NCBI RefSeq assembly: GCF_025370935.1
Contig: NC_133490.1
Location: forward strand, 3,361,892 to 3,425,891
DNA: 64,000 nucleotides
Reading direction: 5' to 3'
Source: Choristoneura fumiferana
Lineage: Eukaryota; Arthropoda; Insecta; Lepidoptera; Tortricidae
Shown: positions 11,734 to 22,939 of the stretch, piece after piece
Layout of the letters: the number at the start of each line of letters is the position of its first letter
How positions within the stretch are numbered: the first letter of the stretch is position 1
Notes under the pieces: generated by a model
What the model was told of the DNA's origin: nothing
The model's input: the letters and a program-made list of their open reading frames with translations, nothing else
Database searches by the model: none
Made by a program: the position numbers and the translations under genes

Positions 11734-12150
11734 GATTCTTCCTGTTCGCAATTCTGGACAAACTGAATTCCACACAATAGTATTTCACCACTTTCGCCAT
11801 TGTGCACAGTCATTATTTGTGTACAGTAGCGATTCATCCTGTTCGCAATTCTGCACAATCTGAATTCCACACGATAGTATTTCACCACATACGCCATTGT
11901 GCACAGTCGTTATTTGTGTACAGTAGCGATTCTTTCTGTTCGCAATTCTGCACAAATTGAATTCCACACAGTAGTATTTCACCACATACGCCACTTGCAC
12001 AGTCGTTATTTGTGTACAGTAGCGATTCTTCCTGTTCGCAATTCTGCACAAATTGAATTCCACACAATAGTATTTCACCACATACGCCATTGTGCACAGT
12101 CGTTATTTGTGTACAGTAGCGATTCTTTCTGTTCGCAATTCTGCACAAAC
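11734..12150 (+). repeat. Tandem array, 97-bp unit, about 4.3 copies
   Basis: Units begin with GATTC at 11734, 11831, 11928, 12024 and 12121 (periods 97, 97, 96, 97). Each unit holds 'ctgttcgcaattctg', 'gaattccacac', 'tagtatttcaccac', 'cgcca' and 'tatttgtgtacagtagc'. The units differ by a few substitutions each. The fifth stops after about 30 bp, where a SINE-1 fragment begins. The long frames over the array on both strands are by-products of the repeat. Confidence 0.95.
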
Positions 12151-12600
12151 TATTGGGAACTTTACACACACCATTGTATTGCTTCGCAGGTTTGCTCGCG
12201 ATTTTTCCTTTACTGTTTTGCAGGTGGTAGGACCTTGTGCAAGGTCCGCCCGGATTGCTACCACCATCTTGCTCGCTAATCCTACCGTGAAGCAGCAGTG
12301 TTTGCACTGTTGTGATTCAGCGTGGAGAGTAAGACAGCCGGTGAAATTACTGGCACTTGAGGTATTACATCTTAGGCCTCTAGGTTGGCAACGCATCAGC
12401 TATACCCCTGGTGTTGCAGATGTTCGTGGGCGGTGCTGATCTCTTACCATCAGGAGATTCACTTGCTCGTTTGCCATCCAATCGAATAAAAAAAATGCTC
12501 GTGGTTAATTTCAAATGTAATTTAGCAAGTAAATTCCGAAAAACTCAGAGGGGCTCGTCGAACCCACGATATTGAGAGGGCATAGGTCGAACCACTAGGC
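12151..12600 (-). repeat. SINE-1 copy split by a SINE-2 insertion
   Basis: Read on the plus strand, 12151-12211 matches the middle of SINE-1 ('attgggaacttta', 'cacacaccattg', 'ttgcttcgcagg', 'tttttcctt'). The match resumes at 12496-12600 with 'gctcgtggt', 'aatttcaaatgtaattt', 'cgaaaaactcagagg' and a degenerate head ('cgaacccacg', 'cgaaccactaggc'). The interruption is the SINE-2 copy at 12216-12495. The A-box-like head and B box are eroded, so this is an old copy. Confidence 0.8.
12216..12495 (+). repeat. SINE-2 family, near full-length copy
   Basis: About 280 bp, beginning at the same 'gcaggtggtag' start as three other copies and ending in ATCGAATAAAAAAAA. The first 45 bases fold: GGTGGTAG pairs with CTACCACC and encloses the potential inner hairpin GGACCTTGTGCAAGGTCC. 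The 3' third ('cccctggtgttgcag', 'cttaccatcaggaga', 'gctcgtttgccatcc') resembles a common lepidopteran LINE 3' end. I see no convincing A and B boxes, so calling it a SINE is an inference from the constant 5' start, short length and A-tail. Confidence 0.75.
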
Positions 12601-12611
12601 TTATTAAATAC

Positions 12612-12690
12612 TTCATCATCATCCCAGCCTGCAAACGTCCCACAGCTAGGAACAGGCCTTCTCCAGAATTAGAGGGCTTGGGCCATAGTT
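12612..12690 (-). repeat. SINE-1 family, 3' tail part
   Basis: Plus-strand reading 'catcatcatcccagcctgc', 'cgtcccacagctagg', 'aacaggcct' and 'gagggcttgggccatag' matches the 3' end and GATG tail of SINE-1. It lies 12 bp from the end of the split copy and ends after about 80 bp. Confidence 0.75.
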
Positions 12691-13083
12691 TCAAATTACT
12701 TACGATAAATAAATAAAAAAAACCGCAGAAAACAACTCGTCAGAAACTTAACAAAAGTATTTTTATGATTTCTTGGTTACTTAACTTTTAATTGCATGCC
12801 GCCGTCCCCACTAATGTATGCCTTTGATTCAGATAGAACTAATAATGTGAACGCAAGCCTGATGATGCCATTAGTATGGAGGTTCTTTGTTTTTTTTTTG
12901 TATGATTTAGATTTAGACATTAGCGACCAGTAGCCGGGTTGAGGGGGGAGGGGGACGTACAGAGACAAGGCAGAGATTGGTGGGAAAGAGATATGCTTGG
13001 AGAGTTGGCGTTTCGATTGTTTTTAACCGATTTAGGGCCTGGTTCAACACTAGCTGATAAATTCTGACTGATAAAATACGTAC
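12691..13083. other. Unassigned
   Basis: Contains a T run at about 12889-12899 and a G-rich tract near 12942-12955. No gene or repeat recognised. Confidence 0.4.
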
Positions 13084-13235
13084 GTACAGTCAAGGAAATT
13101 AAATGACTACCCAGGATGAATCTTTTGTGGTACTAATGTCATGTTGACATTCCATACATCTGCTAAAGAAATCATGACAAAAATGATTATGTAAAGGTTC
13201 CACCATGGGACGTAAATTAATTTCCTTGACTGTAC
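13084..13235. mobile_element. Short MITE (about 150 bp)
   Basis: The ends are inverted copies: 'gtacagtcaaggaaatta' on the left and its complement 'taatttccttgactgtac' on the right. The interior contains 'tgacattccatacatctgc', which recurs at 62104-62122 in another inverted-repeat region. Non-coding. Confidence 0.75.
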
Positions 13236-13393
13236 CTAACGAAGAAATTGGACCATTTATCATTTGCAAAAAATCGCATCAAAATCGATCCATCCGTTTG
13301 AGCTACGATGCCCGGATGCCACAGACAGACAGATATTAGTATCAAACTTATAATATCTTTTTGCGTCAGAGGTTATTAACTAGAGATACATCA

Positions 13394-13658
13394 TTTTTAT
13401 TCTCCTGGATGGAAAACGAACAAGTGGGTCTCCTGGTGGTAAGAGAACACCACCGCCCATAGACACCTGCAACACCTGGGGGATTGCAGATGCGTTGCCA
13501 ACCTAGAGGTCTAAGATGGGATACCTCAACTGCCAGTAATTTCACTCTCCACGCCGAAACACAACAGTGCAAGTACTGCTGCTTCACGGCAGGATTAGCG
13601 AGCAAGATGGTGGTAGCAATCCGGGCGAACCTTGCACAAGGCCCTACCACCTGCAAAA
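13394..13658 (-). repeat. SINE-2 family copy
   Basis: Minus-orientation copy from the constant start (complement of 'gcaggtggtagggcc' at the right end) to 'gaataaaaatg' on the left. It keeps the 5' hairpin arms and the LINE-like 3' end. It lacks about 11 bp ('taagacagccg' in other copies) at 13546. No target duplication identified. Confidence 0.8.
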
Positions 13659-13689
13659 CTGCATATATCAGGTGGATTATTGGTTGCCA

Positions 13690-13955
13690 GCCTAAAGAAG
13701 GGCACACGACACGTTATCCGACGAATAACAAAAGTAACCAACGTTGCTCAAAGAATTAGTTAGCTGAAGTGGCGTTGGGCTGGCCACGTCTGTCGCAGGA
13801 CCGATGAACGGTGGAGCAGACGAGTCCTCGAATGGAGACCACGGACGGGAAAACGTAGTGTAGGGTCCTGAGGCACGGTGGACGGACGACCTTAAGAGAG
13901 TCGCTGGCAGCGGATAGATGCGAGGGGCTGCTAAGGAACCCTCACTAGTGTTACA
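13690..13955 (+). mobile_element. RTE-type LINE 3' fragment (dead)
   Basis: The reading includes TKVTNVAQRIS, a stop, LKWRWAGHVCRRTDERW and RRVLEWRPRTGKRSVG, the C-terminal region of RTE-clade reverse transcriptases. Stops and a frameshift near 13862-13870 break it, and the 3' terminal tail is missing. It starts about 30 bp right of the SINE-2 copy. Confidence 0.8.
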
Positions 13956-14126
13956 TCCGGTCCTGTATATGTAAGTCTGACCGCTTTCCTCTTGGGACTT
14001 AGCATGTTAAAGATTCCCTTAAATTTGTAGGGATATATGAACATCAACTGTTAGCAGAGCCCCCTTCCTAAGCAACAAGTACGCAGTGCTGGGTCATTTT
14101 AGATGGTTACTAACTTCAATAGTGAT

Positions 14127-14424
14127 TCATCATCCCAGCCTATATACGTCCCACTGCTGGGCACAGGCCTCCTCTCAGAACAAGAGGGCTTGGGCCATAG
14201 TTCCCACGCGGGCCCAGTGCGGATTGGGAACTTCAGACATTGAATTGCTTCGCAGGTTTGTGCAGGTTTTCTCACGATGTTTTCCTTCACCGCAAAGCTC
14301 GTGGTAAATTTCAAATGTAATTCCGCACATGAATTTCAAAAAACTCAGAGGTGCGAGCCGGGGTTTGAACCCACGACCCTCTGTTTGAGAGGCGATAGGT
14401 CAAACCACTAGGCCACCAAGGCTT
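14127..14424 (-). repeat. SINE-1 family, full-length copy
   Basis: On the minus strand: a tRNA-like head with A-box-like 'tggcctagtggtttgacc' and B-box-like 'gggttcaaaccccgg', a body with 'gaaattcatgtgcgg', 'ggtgaaggaaaacatcgtga' and 'ccgcactgggcccgcgtgg', then the 3' end 'gggacgtatataggctggga' and a short ATGAT tail. About 300 bp. This is a tRNA-derived SINE with a LINE-like tail. A second fragment of the head lies at 14429-14453. No clear target duplication found. Confidence 0.88.
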
Positions 14425-14453
14425 CTTCCCCACTAGGCCACCACGGCTTCCCA

Positions 14454-16394
14454 ATAGGGAATGGCTGCGCTGTATTTAAGAGCTACCTTCGTATCTAATA
14501 TCAAGTTTCTATAACAACTAGAAGTTACCCCCTACATCTTTCGGTTCTGGCAATTTGTATGACAGAACGGTTTATAAAAATACAATTTGCGTGGCTTTGA
14601 ATCAACAAGATGCTTGTATTGTGATAATTTGAATCATTTAGTTGTACGGTCAAGCACTTTAACTCATGAGCCACTATGGAACCTTTTCAAAGAAAAGTCA
14701 TTACGATTTTCCTTGTTAATTAATGCGATGTCACTATGACGTTTACTGAGAAATGGTTTAGATGTAAAGCCTGTGTGACAGACTGACAGACGGACTTTCA
14801 GAAAGCGCTAGTATTAAAAAAAGTTACATGTAAAAGACCCCTTTGTGGCCTACTTAAAGAATAAACGTGATTTTGATCTCTAGTTTATGTTGTTGATGAT
14901 AGAAGATTGATAGAAATCTTATGCGGAAGTATTGGTTTCATTTCAATGAATAAGTACGTAAAACGCTTATTAAACATATATAAAGACGATATATACAACA
15001 TCTCATTCTATAATATCCACGAATAGATTCCTTATCTAACTATAAAGATCTCCCAACAAAGCTATCGCATCAAACTGTACCATAAAAGGCTATACATAAA
15101 ATTAACAATCAAAATATATTTTGGAAAGAAAAATGATTTGAAAAAATTGTAATCAAAAAGAGCATTAGCTCCACGCCCGCTTACGTCTATGAGACGTTAG
15201 GCCCGCCTACGCGTCATGCTAGGGACGCAGGGCAAGGCATAAGCGAAGAGCTGTTTAGATATATTATGTCTTTTGTACATCATTTTTAGTTGATAAAACA
15301 AATAATTGAAAAAAGAGAGTTTTGCGAGTCATTTTTTTGTTTGTGTGTAAACTCTCCATTGCACAAAATAAAGAAACAAATACAATCAATAAACTGAATA
15401 ACTTATATTATAAGTTATAATATAAATGCAAAAGTTATTGATTACCCGTGCGTGTGGGTATTTTTTACTCTATGCGCTAAAGCAGATGGACGGATTTGAT
15501 TAAATTAGATGTTAAAGTTGGACATCCGATGGTAGAATACATTTTATATGATCGACTTAAAAAATGTATACATTTAAATGACTAGATTAAAACAACTTCG
15601 GTCAGTAAGTCAATTTAAGTAAAGAAGGTTACGTTAGGTTAGAACTGCGACCCAACAAAAACGAACTGCTACCAGAAAACTGGGTTAGGTTTGGTCATAA
15701 CTGTGATCCAAATATAAATTATTTTCTACGAACTGTATCTTGTGTGGTTTAAAAAGTACGAAATGACAAATTATGAAACGTAGTTCTGCGACTTAATCCA
15801 TCCACGAAAGCACAGAGACGAAAGGACACATCGAATATATGAAAATACTAAACTTGAAATCACTTGTAATGAATAACTGTGCAACGCAATTGATTATCAA
15901 TGCAATGAAAATATTTGAAACGTTGTCTTTGAAATGACATTCGATTAAATGTTTGTCGGCGAATTCATGGTAATCCATAAAATCGCTGCCTCTTATGAGT
16001 TTCATCAACGCTTTCACTTCTGCCTTGTGCCACACCCTGATCACTCTACCATAAAATATGGTCGAAAACTTCACTCGAGCATAATTACTATCGGGACATG
16101 TAAACCCATTATATATAGATTAAGAAGATCAGTATCTGAGATAAGTTCCTTAGTTAGGTAATGGATATCAGTTGTTTCGGAGCGTGGATTAATTTGTAAA
16201 TGTTAATTATAAATAATTTTCGCATTTGAAAATGATGTGTTTGAAATTTATTCATGAGTTGTTTTTCATCATTATTATCAGCTGAAAACTGAGCACTTCA
16301 ACAAATCTCCTTAAAACGCCACAATGGAAAAGATTTTGCCACCTGGGTCCACGGTTGCCCGCAAATGTCGCGATGTCGCCAATACAGTTAGTGA
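14454..16394. other. Unassigned AT-rich DNA
   Basis: No gene or recognised repeat was seen, only short low-complexity runs. Small open frames on both strands (for example 15793-16074 minus) show no recognisable similarity. Confidence 0.45.
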
Positions 16395-16625
16395 CCTGCG
16401 GAAATTGCGAAAAACTCAATTCCGGGTTTGAACCCACGAGAGGCCGTAGTGCAAACTACTTTTATGACATCTCGGCCCATATACGTTCCACTACTGGGTA
16501 AATGTCACCTCTTTTGAGCTTGAGTGAGAATTTCACACACATTATTGAATTTATTTTCAGAATCTTAATTTGCATTTTTCCTTCTCCATAAAGGTGTTGG
16601 TAAATAGGTAAATTTCAATAAAGGG
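16395..16625 (-). repeat. SINE-1 family, degenerate copies
   Basis: 16395-16445 keeps the head ('gcgaaaaactcaa', 'gggtttgaacccacga'). 16470-16625 keeps eroded parts of the 3' half ('cccatatacgttccactac', 'cacacattattgaatt', 'tttttccttc'). The order suggests at least two old insertions. Confidence 0.55.
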
Positions 16626-16900
16626 TCAATAAACTTTTTATGGGGTAAATGTCTAAAAAAGTGAGAAGTTGTGAAAGTTTTAAGGCAATTCCTTCATGGC
16701 TCATCTAAACATGCGAACAGTATAGGTTGCAAACATTTTTCTAACAAAGAGTATCGCTGACTTCTCCTGAGTTACGTGACAGAATATCATAGGTAGGTAC
16801 ACTAAATAGTTCATTGACCCTGTAATGTTTTTGAGGTAAAGAAACCAAATAAAGACACAATTAAGGATGTAATGTAGGTAAATACAAATGAACAGCAATG

Positions 16901-16990
16901 CGATTTTGAACATGAAACTACCGTGAGATTCACTCATATTAAACTCGATTTAAGACGTGAGTTATCCGGGTCATTATATTTAATATGAAC
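16901..16990 (-). repeat. Dispersed repeat R, partial
   Basis: Shares 'gaacatgaaactaccgtgag', 'actcatattaaa' and 'taagacgtgagttatccg' with 30632-30872 and partly with 25371-25460. Class not recognised; the longer copy has inverted ends. Confidence 0.65.
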
Positions 16991-17244
16991 AGCAATGCGA
17001 TTAAAATTCTAAAGAACACTGGCCTAAAACTACCGATTCGCTTGAAATTTAACAAGCGTTTTGGCTTTTGGACAATTAATGCGGAGCCACGTCTCGTGAA
17101 CCCTTTTAACGTGAACTTGCTGACTCATTATTTGGTTTACGTACCCGTTTAATAAAAACAGTAGTTTTTAGGATTACATAGGTATCGAAAATCCGTGGCG
17201 TATCTGCTTTTAGAATTTGATGGACCTATAGCTTTCCGTGTGTT

Positions 17245-17475
17245 GTAAAAAGTGGCTAAGGGATTATATAAGACTGGGCAGCAGCACTCTATATTTGTAA
17301 CAACTACGAACTCCAGACTCCAGCACAGCTGTGTGGAAGGTAAGGCTAGTTAATCTCCACACTATTTTCCTAAGAAAGTCGTCATGAATGTTCACTCCAG
17401 AACTTCATTTCATCCGACAATCACGGCCTTTCTGTTAAGAGTATGGCAACTTAGAGGAAGAGAGATTCCCAAAGG
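17245..17475 (+). repeat. Dispersed repeat D, copy 2
   Basis: Second copy of the repeat at 9110-9350, same orientation ('ggctaaggga', 'gactgggcagcag', 'gaactccagactccagcaca', 'gctgtgtggaagg', 'gttcactccag', 'gcaacttagaggaagagaga'). A few CATCATCAGCCGG bases at 17491-17503 may be a minute RTE tail. Confidence 0.65.
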
Positions 17476-18179
17476 AAACAAGACTCATCCATCATCATCA
17501 GCCGGAAGCCATCGTTGAGCAAGTAGAACGCTACAATGAACAAGTACTTGCAATATCGTACAATCTGGTACTTATGTCACCCAACGTCTTTTAGTCGAGC
17601 GACGTGGCCTGCTTTATGCCTAATGCCACTTCAACTTTCAAATTCTTCGAGCTATGTAGATGATATTATTTCTTACTTTATACAGATTCTAAGGGGTCTT
17701 TACTCTACTAAAGAAACCAGTTTTTTCAGCAGTTATTGTTATTTCGCACAGTTATCATTTTCCAAATAACAAATCAATTCAAAATCTGGCAACCCTGATA
17801 GCAATCTTTCCAAAACTAAGTCCTGCTGTGACACGCAACATACGGAAGACTCGGCAACATCCAGTCGCATAACAGCAACATGACAGTATTAAGTCGTATA
17901 CGAGAACAAAAAGATCCGCCATCTGCTAGGAGTTGACACTTCTGGGTGGGTGCAAACTGACTAACTTCGACATATGGCTTACAATGCAAGCGGTAGCGGG
18001 TATACAAGGCGTTAGCGTGCCTGATGTAGATGCAGATATTGTACGGAAGTCTTCTAGGTAGGTATACGTTCATCTTCACTGCCTTATTAATATTAGAAAT
18101 GCAGAAGTTACCCTGTCTGAACCGATTTTCTTAAAATTTGCTATGGAGATAGTTTAAGACCCTGGGAAAAATATAGGTT
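17476..18179. other. Unassigned
   Basis: The last 80 bp before the next MITE ('accgattttcttaaaatttg', 'ctatggagatagttt') resemble a repeat I associate with lepidopteran intergenic DNA, but I could not delimit it. Otherwise nothing seen. Confidence 0.4.
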
Positions 18180-18467
18180 AATGAACTAAAAGAATTTCCT
18201 TGCTCACCCGCGACCTTACGATAGCTAAGCTTATGCAAAATATGTCTAACAACTGGTAGCATGGTGTACGGTTGTGTCACTCTGAAGATAAGCTCTGGTT
18301 GAGTTCGAAACGCGTCAGTGTAGTGTGGTGGTGGTGATAGATGGGTTTGTGTGATTTGTGTGTGTTCTTACAGTGTGGAGGTGGAGGAACTGCATGAACA
18401 CGTATATTTTGCATAAGCTTAGCTATCGTAAGGTCGCGGGTGAGCAAGGAAATTCTTTTAGTTCATT
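18180..18467. mobile_element. Foldback MITE (family F1), perfect 63-bp arms
   Basis: 18180-18242 and 18405-18467 are perfect inverted copies starting AATGAACTAAAAG. The interior carries 'gctctggttgagttcgaaa', 'gcgtcagtgtagtgtggtgg' and 'tgtgtgatttgtgtg', shared with 57013-57278 and the split copy at 61618-62050. The right flank 'gatatggacctccgcaaag' is also repeated at 48838-48875 and after 57430, so the MITE sits in a larger repeat. Perfect arms imply a young copy. Confidence 0.88.
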
Positions 18468-19404
18468 GATATGGACCTCCGCAAAGTAACGCCTGATTCA
18501 ATAAATTAGATATAGGTTAGTTTCTATCCCGCAAAATGCAAAGTTCTGAAGTTATAGCGATAAACAAATTCTTCGCAGACGTCGCACGCAACAGCCAGTT
18601 TGATATTAAATTAAATGAACGGACATAATTTGTCACAACGCTTATTTACTAAATAGTACAAAAAGTGCTCCTTTACATGTCTTACTAAGTACTATAAGTA
18701 GAAGGGTTTTCGGAAAGACATCATTGCCAAGAAGACAGTTTTTTTTTCAAAAGAAAAATAATGTCAGAATTCCATAACTAATAAAGCTAGTAAAACAAAG
18801 TCAATTATAATTATAAATAAAGGTGAAAGATAAAGATGAAAGATTATAAAAATACACGGGTAGGTAATATATAGAAATTACAGTGAATTTAATTACCTAT
18901 TGTATTGTACTGTACCTGTACTGTCATTAGGCAGTCTGGATTTTAGAATTGAAGTATTCCCATGTCTTGCACCAGCCCCGTTAACTTTTAACAGAATCGA
19001 GCGTCCTGCTACTTATAAAACGATTCGCAAACTTGGAGCTGTTCGGGTCTCTTGTAAATCGCACGCGATACCGTTCGAGTTATGAGGTGTTACGTGATTT
19101 CTTTTTGATGCGTTCGAGTTTCTTGTTTAGCTTTGGGGTTTGTTTATTGTTTTTAGTAAACAAGTATGTCCCGTGCCGTATCTAGTACTGTCAAATTAAG
19201 TTGATCATCGTCATTGTCTCCATCACCAGAGACCGTATTGTCTAACGTGCAAACTCTTGTGCTCATTCATCGTCTCTTTATACCTTCATCCTGTGCCGTT
19301 TGGCGGAAAGAAGCGGTGAAAGCGTTTGCGGTTCTGAGTTTCTCAGACCATAATGGCATGAGGTTCTCTACTGAGAATGAAGAGGGCTTAGCTTTTGACC
19401 CAAA
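18468..19404. other. Mostly unassigned; LINE 3'-UTR scrap
   Basis: 18708-18742 ('ggttttcggaaagaca', 'tcattgccaagaag') matches, in the minus direction, part of the LINE 3' UTR seen at 54857-54995. The rest shows nothing recognisable. Confidence 0.4.
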
Positions 19405-19531
19405 CCTCCTGTCTCACCACTCATTGGTAAAAAGTGACAGATATGCGTGGTGTCTCTGTTTGTTTTGTCCGAGTAAACAGGGACGGCATCACATTAATCT
19501 GCCGTATAAATTTTATCAATCCGTGGTGAAA
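19405..19531. mobile_element. Degenerate copy of the 42-kb MITE core (family F2)
   Basis: Reads 'ctgtctcaccactcattgg' ... 'ggtgtctctgtttgttttgt' ... 'gggacggcatcacatta' ... 'ccgtggtgaaacaggccc', an eroded version of the MITE at 41861-42001. Its presence here without the outer arms shows that the MITE proper is only about 140 bp. Confidence 0.7.
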
Positions 19532-19956
19532 CAGGCCCTGAGATTCATCATCAATTCAAACACGCTGCGCGATCCCGCAAGATACAAACTTTCCTAAAGA
19601 AACGTTCGAACAGCTTTTTTAAAGTAGGTTAAACATGTAAATTCGTAAAGTTGGAAAAACGTGAAGTAACCTCCGATGTCCCGCGTCAGAGCCCGGGCAT
19701 CCCGCGGGATTTCCAGGAACTTTTAATACAAATGAGTGTACGATGGGAGCACAGTTTGATATTGGACGGGACTTTAAGTCGAGTTTGATAGTGTTCCAAA
19801 TTTTGTTTGAGACACTTTTGGGGCTCTTTAAGGCTACATGCTTGTTTAGGTTAGAAATCTATTTAAAAAAATAGAAGAAACGATCAATTTAAAATCTAGA
19901 CGAATATTTAGTTACTAGGCAAGATAAGTGTGCTTCTTAGGCGACAACTTTTCTTT

Positions 19957-20163
19957 CATCATCGGCATCATATCAGCCGTAGGTCGTCATTTCGTCAACT
20001 GTTGGACATAGGCCTCCCCCATAGACCTTTAATTGCCTGGGGCTTTAACCTGGTCAACCATCCATCTCGTTGGTGGACGTCCTACGCTACGCTTGCCCAT
20101 CCGCGATCTCCATTCGAGAACTCTTCGGCCTCAACAGCCATCTGTTCTCCGTGCTATATTGCA
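19957..20163 (-). mobile_element. RTE-type LINE 3' end fragment
   Basis: On the minus strand: 'ggcctcaaga'-type coding words, 'gaatggagatcgcgg', 'ggacgtccaccaacgagatgg', then 'ggaggcctatgtccaacag', an eroded 'ctacggctga' and the ATGATG-type tail. It has small deletions relative to 28960-29414 and is not functional. Confidence 0.75.
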
Positions 20164-22716
20164 TGCCTACGATAGCAACAGGCAAATTCTTCGTAAATTA
20201 AGTCACAGGCACCAGTTAGTGGATTAATAAATTATGGTTATGTACCTTATCTTGTCTGAACAAAGTCTAGCGCGGAAATGCAACCAGCCTAGGTCTTCTT
20301 TCGCAGGAAAATAATTTAAGAAAGATTTTTTTTTTTTTAATTCATATTAAGTACTGGAATAAATAATCATGATGTTGAAAATAAAAATTAAAATATTCAG
20401 TCCGTAAATAAATGTGTCTAAGTCGCAGAGTGCATTTGCGCCCTGGTCGTACAGTACCAAGGGGCACATATGAAAATCGTAACTTTCGTTCCAAGAAATG
20501 TGCCTTGAATTTGTATGGCTGTATTTCTTAGCAAGTTTTCTTGGACGTAATAATTTATTTATAAAAGATCTAGCGGTGTAGTGGGAGGAAAGATATTTCT
20601 ACTCTTGTGGTAAGAATAGAAATGATGTCACTTCTGCTGTTCAGCAGAAAAATGAGGTATTTTCATTTTAGCCACTATTACCACTAGTTTACCAGCTGCG
20701 TTTAAACTAACTTTAGCTTAGAACTTCAATCAAGGATGTCATCAACATACCTAAGTTATAATATATATCAATCAAAATTATATTCATTAATCATTTTCGT
20801 ACGCCTTAATGATCCTTTAATAATAAAACCATTTGCTTTGAGCAACATAGCTACATAGCCCATACAATAAATACCATACAGACTAACTCTCACAAGACAA
20901 ATTTTTCTTGATCATTAAATAAAAAGTGTCCTAATTCTGTTAACAGAACACTTATTTCAGAAGCCCGGGGTTAACAAAAACAAATAAGAAACCGTCAAAA
21001 ACACCGCAAAATGTCCACCTCGTAACAACCCCTGATCAAGATCTACTTTACATACCGGAGGCCTGATAAGCCAGTTAGGGAGGACCGAGGTCTTTGTAAC
21101 ATCTATCCAAATCGAATTACACGGAGGTTGGTGCCTTGAGGCATACTCAGTAAGGCTTAAGGAGTGAGAGAATAGCGAAAACTATTTTCGAATGGACACA
21201 TTTGACTTGCTGAAAAGGATTTTAACAAGATTTTAACTTTCATGTGACCACATTCCAGTGGGTCGTGGGAGGCTTCTGTAAAGAGTGTAAAGTCAAGGCA
21301 AGGTTTACAGTACTACAATTCAGGGCAAGTCTTTCGAACTGCCCGCACTTCATTACCATTAGTATCGGCACCCATATCTCGAACTACCCGCACTAGACAG
21401 CGATTTTTGTCATCACCCCATCACACTGATATACAACACTAATAATAGTTATGAGTGAACAACACCAAAGTTTAAACAATGAAACTTGGATCTTGTGTGG
21501 AATCTTATGTAATATTCATTTTTGTAGCAATAAATAATTTATTTCTTACTTATTTAGATCACTTAAGTTCACTTTAAGTATTTGCAAGGCTTGCCCGCTC
21601 TCCTCTCCTGCCTCCCGCACCTTCCTTACAATGTTTGTAGCAACACTTGTGAAGCTGTTTCCATTATATGAACGGTAAGTGGCTCGTGAATTTCTGCCTG
21701 AGCTCACGTTTGTTTTAACAAACTCAATCCCTGTCCCCGTACTCTGGGCGGAATTTGTGCGGTCTCTTTAGTAATTTTGAATTCATATTAGGCTTTTGTC
21801 CGTTACGTGTGAAAAGGGGTGCTGCTTTGCTCTGAGTTTCCAGGTTTTATGTTTATTTCGTTTCATGTTTAACTGGAGTTTGTAATGTGTTGTGAACATC
21901 TTGTATGTAGATGTTTACACGGATATAAGTAGTTCCCTGAACGTTGTCCCTCCCTGATTCAAGTCTTATGCTTTAAAGCTTAAAGCTAATTACTGATCAA
22001 ACTCATACTAAAGTGAAATTTATCATTAAGAACACGTTTGATATCTAGGGTGTATCATAAAATTAATGATTGTATCATGGACAGGAATGTTTATTAATAA
22101 TTTTGATCCGCATTGGGGGACTTCAAATAGCAACGTTGATAAGTGGCTTAATTGAAGAAATATATTTTGACATTTACTTTGTAGATTACTGCATATTTAT
22201 CGTCAAAATAGGCGTCTTGCGCTTTTAGCTCGCTTGTAATTTTTGTTCCTCTCCTATATTATTCTATTCTCTTATGACTTCTATGGTCGGTGCAAATTGC
22301 ATGCGCTGGGGACTGTGTTAAACCATTTAACAGAATACTTCTATCCACTTGTGCAATTCTTGCCGATAAGAAAAATACTGTTAACTCTAAAGTTAGTTCT
22401 GCTTTTTCATTCTACGCGAAAACACTTCAACATCTTCAGACTCGAATTGAATTCTCAAACGCTTGTTGATGAAGTCGGAAGCTTCCACGTCTCTAGATTC
22501 CATTTTAGGACGACTAAAAAATAAACACTTTTTAAATATTTTAAGGGTTCTGTACCGCAAATTAAAACGTTCTACGATAGGTCAGGAATCAAATGGTTTG
22601 ACTGTACACTCGAACCAACTGCATTTTGCAGAAAAGTCCAGTGACACGCTCTGCTTGACAAGGGAATTTCACTGTGAAAACGTTCTACGGTGGGTCAGGA
22701 AACAAATGGTTCGACT
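20164..22716. other. Longest unassigned stretch, AT-rich
   Basis: No gene, tRNA-like segment or repeat recognised over about 2.5 kb. A T run lies at about 20326-20338. This may be unique host intergenic or intronic DNA. No convincing exon with splice signals was seen. Confidence 0.45.
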
Positions 22717-22752
22717 ATACGTAGGCTGGGATGATGATGATGATGACGAGAA
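22717..22752 (+). repeat. SINE-1 3' tip with GAT tail
   Basis: 'tacgtaggctgggatgatg' continuing as GATGATGATGACG is the last part of SINE-1 in plus orientation, an extremely 5'-truncated copy. Confidence 0.6.
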
Positions 22753-22939
22753 TCGAGACTCTTCAGTAACTTAAAATGCAGTGCGCATTGACGTCTGGTC
22801 TAACATCTGACATGCAGTTACTTGAACGCTGAACTCGGCACCAGGTAATCTATATTCAGATTCGATTTTACATTTATATTGGAATACCACGTAACAATCT
22901 ACGTAACAGTCTCGAAATTTTGCCGTCAAATGAAAATTT

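Noticed and set aside
11734..12150. CRISPR-like interpretation of the 97-bp array
   Set aside because: The whole unit is repeated, with no constant-repeat/variable-spacer pattern, and the genome is an insect's.
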